A stretch of 64,000 nt of DNA from contig OY726569.1 of NCBI GenBank assembly GCA_963383645.1, forward strand, positions 27,358,554-27,422,553, written 5' to 3'. The notes below the pieces were generated by a model. It made no database searches. It was given only the letters and a program-made list of their open reading frames with translations, and had not been told where the DNA came from. The translations under genes and the position numbers were made by a program. The DNA is from Muscardinus avellanarius (taxonomy: Eukaryota; Chordata; Mammalia; Rodentia; Gliridae). Of the stretch, positions 10,515 to 21,748 are shown in pieces (positions within the stretch are counted from its first letter, which is position 1; every line of letters starts with the position of its first letter).

Positions 10515-10717
10515 CCCCCGGAACTGGGAATGGAATCCAGGGGCATTCATTCTCCAACTTATACCACCACTCTTATTTTTTTTAATTTTTATTTTGAAAC
10601 AAGGTCTAAGTTTCAAAATAAAGGCTCACAAAATAGCTGAGACTGTCTGTGAACTGTGATCCTCCTGTCTCACTCTCCCAAGTACTGGGATTACGAGTGT
10701 GTGCCACCATGCCTGGG
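10515..10717 (-). mobile_element. B1-ID SINE subfamily 'A' (minus)
   Basis: GGAACTGGGAATGGAATCCA, reversed ID part, a linker with a short internal duplication around 'TTTCAAAATAAAGG', and reversed B1 ending CCACCATGCCTGGG. Confidence 0.75.
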
Positions 10718-10831
10718 TCCATTTCATCCATTTTCTTCACCTCATCCTTTTTGTTCATTTTCTTCACTACTATTTCACTTATTAATGAGTCATTGTCATA
10801 ATATGTCCCTTTAATTTTGTGTGTGTATGTG

Positions 10832-11050
10832 TGGTACTGGGTATTGAACTCAGGGGCATTCTACCTCCAAGCTACGAGCCCAGCCCTATGTTATTTTTTA
10901 CTTAAAAACAGCATCTTGCTAAGTTGCTGAGAGTCTCACTAAGTTGCTGAGGCTGGCCTCGAACCTGAGACCTCTTGCCACAGTCTTCAAAGACTGTACT
11001 TCAAAGTACAGTCTTCAAAGTCTTCAAAGCATTGCAGCACCACACCCAGT
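10832..11050 (-). mobile_element. B1-ID SINE (minus), 5' end scrambled
   Basis: GTGGTACTGGGTATTGAACTC and a normal ID part and linker, then the reversed B1 part stops near 10975 and is replaced by short 'gtcttcaaag' duplications (10981-11030). Confidence 0.7.
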
Positions 11051-11700
11051 TCCTTTACTTATTTAAACATGGTTTCCTTTCAGTTTTTAAACATTTTTAT
11101 AATAGATGTTTTGAAGTGTTTTTCTACTCTATCCAATATTTGGACTTCCATAGTTTTGTTTTCTGGGTTCCACTTCCCAAACTTAAACTTTCAGTGTTGG
11201 AAACTTGGCATTTTAGTGGAAAAAATAGTACAAATTCTAGATTCTGATTTGCCTTCTCCTATTTAGGTACTGTTTACTAGTCCTCGTTTTAAGCTAATTT
11301 TCCTGGACTCATGATGTGGTATCTCTCTCCCTTGCCGCAGGCAGCTGCTGATGTTTGTCTTTCATGTTTTGTTTTCCTTTTTGAGATTGTTTCTGTATAT
11401 AAACCTTGTTTTCCAGCACCTGCTACTGGGTCAGCCTTAGTGGCCAGCTAGTAATAGGTCAGAGTCTTTTAAAAATTCTTTTCCAGTATTCTTCTGTAAA
11501 CCATAGGGAACATATCCAAAGTACAGGCAATTTGCAAGTATTTCTTACTTTTACTTTCTTCTGGACCCACTCCTGTCTCTTCTGTGCATGCATATGAACT
11601 TACATAAATGTAAGCGTGTTGCTAGATAAGGTTATTATATTATTTCCTGAGCTTTAGGGGTCTTATTGAGAAAGTTTCTACCAATGCCTATATTTTGGAG

Positions 11701-11702
<2 letters not shown>

Positions 11703-11740
<38 letters not shown>
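11703..11740. repeat. (GT)19 microsatellite at a SINE 3' end
   Basis: A pure GT run that ends exactly where the minus-strand SINE begins at 11741. Confidence 0.95.
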
Positions 11741-11741
<1 letters not shown>

Positions 11742-11915
11742 CTGGGAGTTGTGCCTCTGAGCTACATTCCCAAATCTATTTTTTTCTTTATTTTGAAATG
11801 TCTCACTAAGTTGCAGAGTGCCTCACAAATAGCTGAGGCTGGCCACAAACCTGCAATCATTCTGTGTCAGCCTACCAAGTACTAGGATGACAAGTGTGTG
11901 CCACCACGCCTGGCT
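11741..11915 (-). mobile_element. B1-ID SINE (minus), ID part shortened
   Basis: The ID part is cut to GAGTTGTGCCTCTGAGCTAC, followed by the linker and a full reversed B1 ending CACCACGCCTGGCT. Confidence 0.78.
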
Positions 11916-12718
11916 TGTCCTGTTTTCTTCTAGTAATTGCAAAATTTGTGCTTCAGTTTCCAGGTCTTTGAGCTATCTTATGGTGACTGTTGTGCAGAGT
12001 GAGAGATAAAGGTCTAATTTTATTCTTGTATATAAACCCAGGTTTCCTAACAACATTTGTTGAAAATACTGTCTTCAGAGTACATTTTGGACTCATCAGT
12101 CAAAATCAACTACCTATAAATGTGGGGACTTGCCTCTGTATCTTCTATTCTGCTGGTCTATATGTTAGTTTTTATGCCAATAACATGCTGTTTTTGTTAC
12201 AACAACTCTGTAGTATAATTTGAAATCAGTTATGTGACACCTCCAGCATGGTTCTTATTGCTGAGAATTGCTTTAGCTATTCTGGGTCTTATGTTCTTCC
12301 GCATAAAATTTAGAAATTTTTTCTAGCTCTGTGAGGAATGACATTAATATTTTAATAGGAATTGTGTTGAGTATGTAGATCAGTTTCTAGATAGACATTT
12401 AGACAATGTTTGTTCTATCAAAAACATGGACAGTCTTTCCATCTTCTTTTTTTAAAAATTTTATTGGTACATTGTATTTATACATCATAATGGAGTAAAA
12501 AAAAAAACTTGTGTAGACATAAATGCACACATCACCCAGCCAACCCCCACCAAGTCCCCACCCAACTCCCTCCCCATTCCTCCCTCCCATGCTTGGCTTA
12601 GTGGTTGACTATGATAAGAATAAGCACATTATGTGGTTTAAAGTTTCCATCTTGTAACATCTTCAATTTCTTTCTTCAGTGTTCTATTATTCTTTTTTAT
12701 TTATTTTATTTTTTAATT

Positions 12719-12897
12719 TTTTGGTGGTTCTTGGGATGGAACCCTTCTACCTTCGGGCTATACTCCCAGACCTATTTTTTATATTTTATTTAAAAACAGG
12801 GCCTCTTAAGCCAGCGAGGCTGGTTTTGAACCTGTGTGATCCTCCTGTCTCCGCCTCTTAAGCGTGAGGATTACAAGCGTGTGCCTCCACGCCCGTC
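12719..12897 (-). mobile_element. B1-ID SINE subfamily 'B' (minus)
   Basis: Shortened reversed ID part (GGAACCCTTCTACCTTCGGGCTATACTCC), 'CTCTTAAGCCAGCGAGGCTGG' middle and reversed B1 ending CCTCCACGCCCGTC. Confidence 0.82.
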
Positions 12898-12958
12898 TGT
12901 TCTTTTATTTTTGTTATAGAGATCTTTTACTTCCTTTGTTAGGATTTATTGCTAAGTA

Positions 12959-12960
12959 TT

Positions 12961-12995
<35 letters not shown>

Positions 12996-12999
12996 CTTA
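12959..12999. repeat. (TTTA)n microsatellite
   Basis: About ten TTTA units inside L1 sequence. Confidence 0.95.
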
Positions 13000-13984
13000 T
13001 GGCTATTGCCAATAGAAATGTTTTCTGGATTTCTTTTTCTGTGGTTTTGTAGTTGGTGTTTGGAAAAGCTATTCATTTTTTTAAAGTTGACTTTATATGT
13101 GAGTATTTGCCAAATTTACTATCCCTAAAAGTCATCTGGTCGAACTTACTGGGTCTTGTAAGTTAAGGATCATGCTATCCACAAACATTTCACTTCCTGT
13201 TCCCCTATTTGTATCCCTTTTTCTGCTTAATTGCTCTGGCTAAGGTGTCACGAAATATACTGAATAGGATTAAAGATAGTGGGCATTCTTGTCTTGTTCT
13301 TGATTTTAGAGGAAATGCTTTGTTTTTTTTTTCCCCTGAAAACATCACCATAATGTTGGCTTGAGGCTGATTATATATTGCCTTAATTGAAATAAATTCT
13401 TTCTAGCTCTAATTTCTTCAATGTTTTTTAAACAAAAACCATGTTGAGTTTTGTCAAGTGCTTTTTCTGAACCTATTGAGATGATCATTTGATTCTTGTC
13501 CATGGTTTTATTTATAAGACAGCTCTATTTATTGACTTGCCTATTTTGAACCAAGCTTGCATCCCTGCAAAGAAACCAGATTTGTGGTGGTATACAATCT
13601 TATTAATGTGAGTTTGAATAAAATGACTAGTATTAAGAACTTTTGCATCTGTTTTCATCAAAGATATCAGCCTGTAATTTCCTTTCCTTGAGGATTCTTT
13701 ATTTCATTTCATCATCAAGAAGATATTGGCTTTGTAGAATGAGTTTGGGAATATCCCATCTCTTTCTAGTTTAGGAAGATCTTGATAAGCATGGGACTTG
13801 GTTCTGGGTCTTTTAGAATTCAGCTGAGAATTTACCTAGTCCTGGGATTTTCTTTGTTGAAAAATTGTTTAATGTACTGTTCTAGCTCCATGTATTTATG
13901 TAATTCCTCTCTCTTCATGCTGCTGATTTCTAATTTTAGTCCATTATGATCTGAAAAAAATGCAAGGTATTAAATAAATTTTTT

Positions 13985-14183
13985 TGTGATACTGGGGATT
14001 GAATCCAGGGGCATTCTACTTCGAAGCTATACTTCTAGGCCTATTTAATTTTTATTTTTGAAACAGGGTCTTGCTAGATTGAGGTGAGTCTCACTGCTTG
14101 CTGAGGCGGACCTCAGACCTTCAATCCTCCTGTCTCTGACTCCTAAGCCCTGGGATTACAGGCATATGCCACAGTATCCAGCT
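13985..14183 (-). mobile_element. B1-ID SINE subfamily 'A' (minus)
   Basis: GTGATACTGGGGATTGAATC, 'TTTTTGAAACAGGGTCTTGC' linker and diverged reversed B1 ending AGTATCCAGCT. Confidence 0.78.
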
Positions 14184-14736
14184 TATATCAATTTCTTGAA
14201 TTTTTTAATAATCATTTTGTGGCCTCAAATATGAACCATTTTGGAGAAGGTTCCACAAGCAGCTGAAAAAAATGTGAATTCATATTATTTTTGGTTGAAA
14301 TATTGAGTAATTCGTATTGATTGACTTGGGAGTATGACGAATGTGTTTTGCTTTTGATGCTTTCAGTAGTCTATTATTGACTTTATGTTAAGTCCATTTT
14401 GATTATAATGTGGCATAGAGATGTTATTTTTTTAACCTTGACTACTTGGGGTTCTGAAAGTTTCCTCTGTGTGAATGTCCACCTCACTTCCCATATTTTG
14501 AAGATTCTCTGACACTATTCTCTGAAGAGATTATTTATGCCTTTGGTTTGTACCTCCAGAGTTTCTTCAATGCTACCGACCTTAGGTTTGGTCTCTTGAT
14601 CAAGAATTCTTGAATATTCAGGTCATGGTCTTTTATTGTCTTTTCTTTTATTGACTGAGTGTTCAAGTTTCAATATGCTATCTTCTAAGCCCAAGACTCT
14701 TGTTTTTCATATGTTTTACATTGTAATGTCTCTGTG

Positions 14737-15060
14737 GGCTCTTTTTCTCTATTCAACTAAAATTTGTTGAATAGAAAAATTAAAACTAATAGGCAGCTTG
14801 GTGCAGCCTTAACAAGTCTTTATTACAAAATAAATAGAAAATAGAGAAGAGCAGTGTTCAGGTACATTGGAGAGCCTGAAAATGGCACTCTGACTCCATA
14901 TATTTGAGAGCCCAAAAATGGGCATTCACCATCCCCAGCCTTTAAATAGATTTTGTATCGGTATGTATAGTCAATGGGCTAGTAACCTACATCTTAGCCC
15001 AGTGATGCCTCTGCCTCCTAAGAATGCACTTAGTAAGTGCAGGGATCAAAAACCTACCTG
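14737..15060 (-). repeat. Unidentified LTR-like repeat, copy 1 of 2
   Basis: This stretch starts with a hairpin-like TCTATTCAAC...GTTGAATAGA and continues AGCTTGGTGCAGCCTTAACA, TCTTTATTACAAAAT, down to about 15060. It matches 32116-32452 along its length. On the minus strand the tract reads TGTAATAAAGAC, a consensus AATAAA poly(A) signal in an LTR-like position. I do not recognise the family. Confidence 0.6.
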
Positions 15061-15471
15061 GCTTCTACCCTATCTTTATGACTTTGAAATGTTGTTGGCA
15101 GAGTCACTATAATTTTGGGGGTTTTAATGATCTCTACATATTTTTAGGCCCAAAGGTTTTATATTAGGATACAGAGCAGTCATTGTAACAGCTTCCACTT
15201 CTCTTTGTCTGCGTGGCTGCACAGCACCCAGGCTGTGACTACTTTTTTCATTTTAGAAATTAATACCAGAGCAGTTTTTCCAGTACCAGCAAATTCTAGT
15301 CTATTGGTGATACTTTTGATTGATTTTAAAATTTGATTAACTGTATTTTACATTTCATTCAGAATTGTTTCTTTTTCAGAGTTTCAAGTTCTTTATTCAC
15401 CCCTGTATACTCTCTATGATTTCATTCTTTAGATGTTGCTTTAAATCTTTGAATTAATTTTTTAAAAATTT

Positions 15472-15653
15472 TTGTGGTACTAGGGTTCCTGGAAGCCCTT
15501 CTACCTCCGGTCTACACTCCCATACCTATTTTTTTATATTTATATTTGGAAACAGGGTCTCTTAAGCCAGCGTGGATGGCTTCAAACCTGTGCGATCCTC
15601 CTGTCTCTGCCTCCCAAGCACGGGAATTACAACAGTGCGCCACCACGCCCGGA
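15472..15653 (-). mobile_element. B1-ID SINE subfamily 'B' (minus)
   Basis: TGGTACTAGGGTTCCTGGAA, 'CTCTTAAGCCAGCGTGGATGG' middle and reversed B1 ending CCACCACGCCCGG. Confidence 0.85.
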
Positions 15654-15681
15654 TTTGAATTAATTTTTTAAATCTAATGCT

Positions 15682-15857
15682 TTTGGGATTGAACCCAGGG
15701 GCAGTCTATCTCTAGGCTATACTCCCAGCCCTATTTTATTATGTATTTTGAAAGAGGGTCTCACTAAGTTGCAGAGGGCCTCACTAAGTAGCTGAGGCTC
15801 CTCCTGTCTTAGCCTCCCAAGTACTGGGATTACAATCATGTACCACTACATCCAGCT
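15682..15857 (-). mobile_element. B1-ID SINE subfamily 'A' (minus)
   Basis: TTTTGGGATTGAACCCAGGG, full ID part, 'TTTTGAAAGAGGGTCTCAC' linker and reversed B1 with a small internal deletion. Confidence 0.8.
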
Positions 15858-15960
15858 AAATCTTTAATCATTCTCATAAGCAAAAAATTTTAATTCAACC
15901 CCTGGAATTTTCTGTACCTCTACACTATAAATTCCATTGTTTTGGAATTTTATTTATTTT

Positions 15961-16890
15961 TGTCTCATTGGCACTCATTCCCATGTTTTCAGGGTACTTT
16001 GATTTGCACCTCTCTTTGTAGTACTTTTCCTGTTAGTCCTTTGGAGATGGTTAGTGTACCAAGGTGCAGTATCTCTTAGCTGGTTTGTGGAAATGGTTCA
16101 GCAGATGGACATACCATTTACATGAAAAAAAAACAAACTTCCTTTCGACTTAGAAACTTAAGGATCTCAAGGCCATTTTGAACAACTTTTCCATTCTGGG
16201 ATCACATAATGAATCACATCACTAAACAAGAGCTTCTCATGACAGCTGGCAGGCTGCTAGCAGAGCAGTTTGTTGCAGGGCACTCTAGGCTACAAGTAGT
16301 GCTTGCACATGATCCACAGCATGCAGCCCTGGAAGGCCCTCAGGAGCAGCATCTTCTCCCTATTCTGCAGCATCTGTAACTAAGATTATTAAATGTCCAG
16401 TAATACTCAATTTTATGTGCTGACTCAGCTAGGCCACAGTATCCAATTTTGGGTCTAACTCAGGTCTAGATGTTGCTGTAAAGTTATTTTTATCTGCGAT
16501 TATTATTTAAAGTAGTCGAGTCTGGTTAAAGCAGATTATCCTCCATTTTGGGAAGGCTTCTTCCAATCAGTTCAAGGCTTTGAAAGAACAGAGTGACCTC
16601 CCTTGAGAAAGAGTAAATTCTGTCAGCAGACTACCCAGACTTGAGCTGTAATATCAACTTTTCCCTGAGTCTTTAACTTGCTGGCACACTCTGCAGAATG
16701 TGAATTTATCAGCCCCTACCCACAATCACATGAGACAATTCATTACAACAAATTTGTCTACCTTTGGTGTATCCATCAACACATAAAGGCATGTATATAA
16801 CACTGTACACAAGAGTATCCTCATTCTCTCTCTCGCTCAATCTGTTCTGTTTCTCTGGAGAATCTGACTTCCAACATAGCAACAGAAATG
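15961..16890. other. No gene recognised; possibly old LTR-derived
   Basis: Mixed-composition sequence without ORFs. The end (about 16690-16880: 'CACAATCACATGAGACAATT', then 'CTGTTTCTCTGGAGAA') looks like the tail of an ancient interspersed repeat common in mammals, but I cannot name it with confidence. Confidence 0.4.
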
Positions 16891-17385
16891 AATGAAATAA
16901 AAATATTTAGAATTCAACATAAAGGTGATACATTATATCATCCAGGAGTAATTTTTCCAAGTCAAAGTAGAAAATATTCAACAAAAGTCAACTCAAATGG
17001 ATCAAAGACCTAAATGTAAGACCCAAGAGTTTGAAACTACTAGAAGAAAACCAAAAGGAAATATGTGCAGACAATGACTTTCTGAGTAGGACTCCAATAG
17101 CCCAAGAAATAATATTAAGAATCAAATGGGACTGGATCAAACGAAAGGTCTTATGGACAACAAAGGAAACATTAACAGAATTAAGAAAATAGCTTACAGA
17201 ATCAAAGAAAAATTTTTGTCAGTTACTTCCTGAAAGAGGGTTAAAATCCAGAATATAGAAATAACACAAGAAGTTTAACATCAAAGTAACTACCCACTCA
17301 ATAAATGGCCAAGTGAAATGAACTTATCAAAAGTAAGTATGAATGGCCAATGATTATATAAAAAATGTTCAACATCTTTAGCTAT

Positions 17386-17520
17386 CAGAGGCAAGAGGAT
17401 AGCAAGCTCAAGGCCAACCAGGCAACTTAGAAAGACTCTGTCTCAAAATAAAAAGGGGTGAGGATATAGACAAGTGGTAGTATATCTTTGAGTTCTAGCC
17501 TCAGTATGTATGTGCACATA

Positions 17521-17521
<1 letters not shown>
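17386..17521 (+). mobile_element. 5'-truncated B1-ID SINE (plus) with a CA tail
   Basis: Partial B1 (GCAAGAGGATAGCAAGCTC...AACTTAGAAAGACTCTGTC), 'TCAAAATAAAAAGGGG', a decayed ID part, then directly into a CA microsatellite. Confidence 0.65.
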
Positions 17522-17562
<41 letters not shown>

Positions 17563-17570
17563 CGCGTGCA

Positions 17571-17606
<36 letters not shown>
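17522..17606. repeat. (CA)n microsatellite with a central alternating CG block
   Basis: CA runs on both sides of CGCTCGCGTGCACGCGCACA (17559-17578), about 85 bp, mostly alternating purine-pyrimidine. Confidence 0.95.
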
Positions 17607-17609
<3 letters not shown>

Positions 17610-18690
17610 TGAGATTCTATCTCACCCCTCTCAGAGTAACTATAATGAAGAATATAAAAAACCATAAATGCTGGTGAGGATGTGAGGGAAAAAGAACCCT
17701 CATACACTATTGGTGAAAATATAAATTAGTACAACCATTATGGAAGTCAGCATAGAGAGTTCACAAAATATCCAATGCATTTTCTTTTGAAGCCAATTTT
17801 AAGACCAATTAATCAAAAAATTCATATGGAAAAATTTAATGTAGGAATTGATATGAAATCACTAAATTGGAGGCACTCTGAAGTGGATTAGCCTTTCTAT
17901 ATACAAAGCTTCTGTAATATAAAGAGTTTAATACTGCCACATCAACAGATCATTAAAAATATAATAGAAGGTGTGGACCTAACTACCAATGAAAATGTAG
18001 TATTTCAGAAAGATAAAAATCTCAAATTAATGAAGCAAATATTATTTTAGCAAATAAAGCATTAGCCATTTACAATAAAATTAATGTCTTTCCTCACAAC
18101 CATAATTCAGAATTAATTCCAAATGAGTCAGAGATCTAAATGTAAAAATAAACAAATATGCTAGAGGGGAACATCAATTAAATAATCTTTAATCCGGTAT
18201 GGGAAAATAGATAAAACATTAATATATTTTGCTAAATATAAAAAACTTTTACATGGAAAAATCATGGCAATGCCATAAAACAGCTATATTATCAACCTAT
18301 TTTATGACAAATGATTAATATTCTCACTTCATATGTGTTTATAAAATTGAGGGAAAATACCAGAAATCATGGAAAGGAGAGTAAAAAAACACACCTCACC
18401 AAAACATATAGAATTTCAATATACCTGCAAGAGAAATGTAAATTACAGCTACACTGAGAGATCCTTTCTCACATCCCATCAGATTACCAGCAATAAAAGG
18501 ATAACTTGACATACTCAGTGTCAGGAGAGTACAGATAAACAGGTTTTTCCATACCTTGTGACCAACATGAAAAATGGTATAAGGCAGCCTGTGATAGTCA
18601 CTCTACTATCCTTAACTTGTATAAAATCAATTTAGATTTTTGGCAAACTGGTGAGATAATGTGGTACCTGTCTTGCTTGATTCATTTTGG

Positions 18691-19150
18691 TCAGAATAAT
18701 GATCTCAATATGTCATCGTGGCAATAAATTTGGAGGATATCTTTGGGATATGTAAAATATTTTCCTCCTTAATTATTTTCTTAATTATATATGGGGTACA
18801 GTGTAATCGGTTGATATAGCACATGTGTAGCATTTCCCTCTTCTTAAACATTTATCATTTCTTCACATTGGGAAATGTTGAATTCTCTTCTAGTTAATAA
18901 AAATATATAAATTTCTATGAACTACAGTCAACCTATAGTGTTCTAAAACATTAGAAATTATTCCTGTTCTCTAATTATCCCTGTTGGATACCTGGTACCT
19001 GTTATCTAACCTCCTGCTACCCACCTTTCTCTGCCTCTTTGGTGTGTAGCCCTTAATTTCAGCATACATGGATGGATCTTGTCTGAAGGAACTATTACCA
19101 TATCAGTCTAGCTTTATTTGTATTTCTTCCATTCTTCATTCATTATTTTT
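18691..19150 (+). mobile_element. Probable old L1 3' UTR (plus)
   Basis: Text such as TATGGGGTACAGTGTAATCG...ACATTTATCATTTCTTCACA and TTATTCCTGTTCTCTAATTA resembles the 3' UTR of ancient mammalian L1s, and it follows L1 ORF2-like sequence in the same orientation. Confidence 0.5.
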
Positions 19151-19338
19151 TTAGGTGGTACTGGGGTTCCTGGAAGCCCTTCTACTTCTGGGCTACACTC
19201 CCAGACCTAATTTTACATTTTTATTTGGAAACAGGGTCTCCTAAGCCAGCGCGTGCGGCTGGCTGCGAACTTGCGCAATCCTCCTGTCTCTGCCTCCCAA
19301 GCGCAGGGATTACAAGCGTGCGCCACCATGCCCGGCCT
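19151..19338 (-). mobile_element. B1-ID SINE subfamily 'B' (minus)
   Basis: TTAGGTGGTACTGGGGTTCC, 'CTCCTAAGCCAGCGCGTGCGG' middle and reversed B1 ending GCCACCATGCCCGGC. Little diverged. Confidence 0.87.
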
Positions 19339-19874
19339 CTTCATTTATTATTAATAACTCTTCTCTAATGAAGAGCAGCTCCTTCTCTCCTGTTTCTTTC
19401 TATAGTAGTTTATTTATATAAATATGTGTTTACGGCTACTTAATCTCTGGATTATAATCCAATACTGTTATTTACTTGTTCAATTTTTTCAAATGTTAGC
19501 CATTGGTGCTTTCTTTAATTTTAGCAATACAAGATTCTTCAGACTCACATTTTTCTCATCCTACCCCTGCAAACAACCCCCCCCCCTTGAGTCCCTTTGT
19601 TGAAGAGTGGCTTAGAATCTAAGGTGTGGACAACTCAGGGATAGAGCTAGCAAACAGATGTATATGTGAATATACATATACACATACATATCTAATTCTG
19701 TAAATGTATATTTTCATATGTATTAAGATAAACCTGTCTTTACACTAATGTCTCAGATTCATTCTAACTTTGACATTCCACTAACATTTTTAGCCTATTT
19801 CTCTGGTCGTACCTTTATTTCTTTGTCTTCTCTTTGCTATTTACTTTTGTGTATGTGTGTGTGGAAGGAGAAAT
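19339..19874. other. No gene recognised; A/T-rich
   Basis: Contains a C10 run (about 19578) and an imperfect palindromic TATATGTGAATATACATATACACATA tract near 19660. No supported ORF or clear mobile element. Confidence 0.45.
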
Positions 19875-20097
19875 ACAGGGGAATTAATCCAATGGCATTC
19901 TACTACTGAGCTACATCCCCAATCCTGTTTGATTTTTTATTGTGAAACAGGATCTCACTAAGTTAGAGAGCCTCACTAAGTTACTGAGGTTGACCATGAA
20001 CCTTGACCATGAGGTTGACCATGAGGTTGACCTGCAACCCTTCTGTTGCAGCCTCCTAAGTACTGGAATTACAGATGTGCACCTTCACACCTGGCTT
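19875..20097 (-). mobile_element. B1-ID SINE (minus) with internal tandem expansion
   Basis: Decayed ID part, 'TTGTGAAACAGGATCTCAC' linker, then a 14-bp unit (GACCATGAGGTTGA) repeated around 19990-20030 inside the reversed B1 part, which ends CTTCACACCTGGCT. Confidence 0.72.
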
Positions 20098-20109
20098 GCT
20101 TTTTAAAGA

Positions 20110-20425
20110 GATTTTGTTGTTATATCTTTATTGAAACATAAATCACATACCAAACAATTCACCCATTTCAAGTGGATAGTATATTATAGTCTCCAAGGTG
20201 GTCTCAGAATTATGATTATTACAGTCAATTTTAGAACATTTTCATCACCCAAAAGGAATCTCTGGGTCTATTAGCAGTCATCTCCAATTTCTCTTGGGCC
20301 TTCCAAGCTTTGTCAACCACTAACTATTTCCACAAATAAATTTGCTTATTCTGGACATCAAATATAATTGGAATTGTACCATATTTGCTCACTGACTTTG
20401 TATATCTTCTACTTAAACAGCTGCT
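20110..20425 (-). mobile_element. Ancient L1 3' UTR-like fragment (minus)
   Basis: TATCTTTATTGAAACATAAATCACATACC... is typical antisense text of the 3' UTR of ancient L1s found across placental mammals. Confidence 0.55.
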
Positions 20426-21001
20426 ATGAGGAAATGTTTCTGCTACAATTCTTACTGTTTTTCTCCCTCAACCCAGCATAATACACTATCCACACAAAAA
20501 ATAGACAATCAAGTTTTCAGATATACACCACGAGCTGGATTTCATATAGTTATTAGAATTGAGTTGTTCCAGACTCATTTGATATTCAGTCATAAACTCG
20601 TGTGGCAGTGACTTCACAATTCCACTGGAGACACTATTAGTAACACATAGCAGTGTATAGTAATTGGAAAGGTGACATAATTAATATTTGAAGTGCTCAC
20701 TCAAAAAGTTTCCTTTTTGTCCAAGCCAGTTCTTAAAAAACTAAGATATTGCTTGCATTCTTTGACCTTTTGGGAAACCAATGCTCCAAATTTCTCCTTT
20801 TTGACTGTATGAGGTGTCTCCAACTTATCCCAAAGCATTGATCCAAATTCAAGAGAAGGTATCAGACTGTAGAACCCTGCTTTGCTCTATTAGTAATAAT
20901 ATGTCATTATTTGATGGCCCTGCTTGTACTAGGCAAATTAAGGCTTTTCTTCTTCATTTGTAAAACTTTCTATTGGCAGAGTCAGCAAAGAGAAAACATT
21001 T
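20426..21001. other. Unidentified, non-coding
   Basis: Unique-looking sequence with no intact frame longer than about 60 codons. I looked for a processed pseudogene on the minus strand (20760-20960) and did not recognise one. Confidence 0.4.
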
Positions 21002-21206
21002 TGCAGTACTAGGGATGGAACCCAGGGGCATTGTACCTCTGAGATACACCCCAAGGCCTATTTTTTTAATATTTTTATTTTTGAAACAGTATCACACTGA
21101 TTTGCTAAGGGCCTTGCTAAGTAGCGGAGGCTTTCCACAAACCATAATCCTCTGGTCTCAGTTTCCCAAATGCTGGGATTACAAGCATACAGCACTGCCC
21201 CTGGCA
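21002..21206 (-). mobile_element. B1-ID SINE subfamily 'A' (minus)
   Basis: GCAGTACTAGGGATGGAACC, full ID part, 'TTTTTGAAACAGTATCAC' linker and reversed B1 part. Confidence 0.82.
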
Positions 21207-21349
21207 CACACTTGAACTTTTATTTTTCCTCAAAATCATTCTCTAAGTATTATCATCACTGAAGATATAATTTTGGATCAATCAGAAAGAAGTTACTCTG
21301 TAAATGAATCACCACAATTTCAAATGGTAAATTTTTCATTATAATGTAT

Positions 21350-21556
21350 TTTTTTTGTGGTACTGGGGATAGGACCCAGGGGCTTTCTACCTCTGGACTA
21401 TACCCTCAATCTACTTTATATTTTTATTTGAAAACAGGGTCTCATTAAGTTGCTGAGAGCCTCACTAAGTAGCTGAGACTGGCTTTGAATCTGTGTTATC
21501 CTCCTCTCTCAGCCTCCCAAGTATTGGGATTACAAGTGTGCACCACCACGCCTGGC
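21350..21556 (-). mobile_element. B1-ID SINE subfamily 'A' (minus)
   Basis: T run, GTGGTACTGGGGATAGGACC, 'TTTGAAAACAGGGTCTCAT' linker and full reversed B1 ending CCACCACGCCTGGC. Confidence 0.85.
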
Positions 21557-21732
21557 CCCATTAGAATATTTTAACAGATGGACAATCTGTGTGCAGAAGA
21601 AATGTGGTGAGAATCCCTAGTTATTTGGATCCTTGCTGCAAACACTTTCTTACTGATACTAATTTATGAAGATGTTCTCTGTGAAAAGTTTTCTTAAAAG
21701 CAGTATACCAGATTTCTCGATTAGATTATAAT

Positions 21733-21748
21733 ATAATACTTATTTCTT
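21733..21748. repeat. Target-site duplication of half-L1, left copy
   Basis: ATAATACTTATTTCTT, repeated without mismatch at 24522-24537. Confidence 0.92.

Larger units (their letters stand above)
9917..11702 (-). mobile_element. Probable very old L1 5' region (minus), broken by SINEs
   Basis: A T-rich sequence between SINEs includes stretches (e.g. 11050-11160, 'TTATAATAGATGTTTTGAAG' type) that resemble the 5' portion of ancient mammalian L1s in antisense. No reading frame survives. The assignment rests on memory of ancient L1 text and is weak for 9917-10240 and 11260-11640. Confidence 0.4.
11930..14736 (-). mobile_element. Old L1 fragment, ORF2 region (minus), with a second L1 3' end inside
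   Basis: Antisense ORF2 text runs from 'GTCTTTGAGCTATC...' to about 14430, including regions matching the other L1 copies in the window (e.g. 13250-13320 equals the segment at 4510-4560). At 12445-12620 a 3'-UTR-like stretch (TTTTATTGGTACATTGTATT...TTGGCTTAGTGGTTGAC) interrupts ORF2, so a second, truncated L1 insertion is likely nested here. All frames are broken. Confidence 0.72.
15061..15960 (-). mobile_element. Probable ancient L1 5' region (minus), broken by two SINEs
   Basis: The stretch around 15330-15460 (TTTTACATTTCATTCAGAAT...) resembles ancient L1 5' sequence in antisense. No surviving frame. Low confidence outside 15240-15470. Confidence 0.35.
16891..18690 (+). mobile_element. Old L1 ORF2 3' region and 3' flank (plus)
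   Basis: Sense-strand L1 text such as AATGGATCAAAGACCTAAATG (16996-17016), then the segment ending in AATGGGACTGGATCAAAC (about 17120-17145), and later TACTGGTGAAAATATAAATT-type 3' ORF2 sequence. A SINE and a CA array interrupt it at 17386-17606. From 17780 a second old L1 piece follows. No frame survives. Confidence 0.7.

Noticed and set aside
17501..17707. Frame rich in Cys-Val and similar runs (also at 9700, 11703 and 44665)
   Set aside because: Translated GT/CA microsatellites.
20690..20960. Possible antisense processed pseudogene
   Set aside because: No frame or protein family could be recognised; stops occur in all frames.
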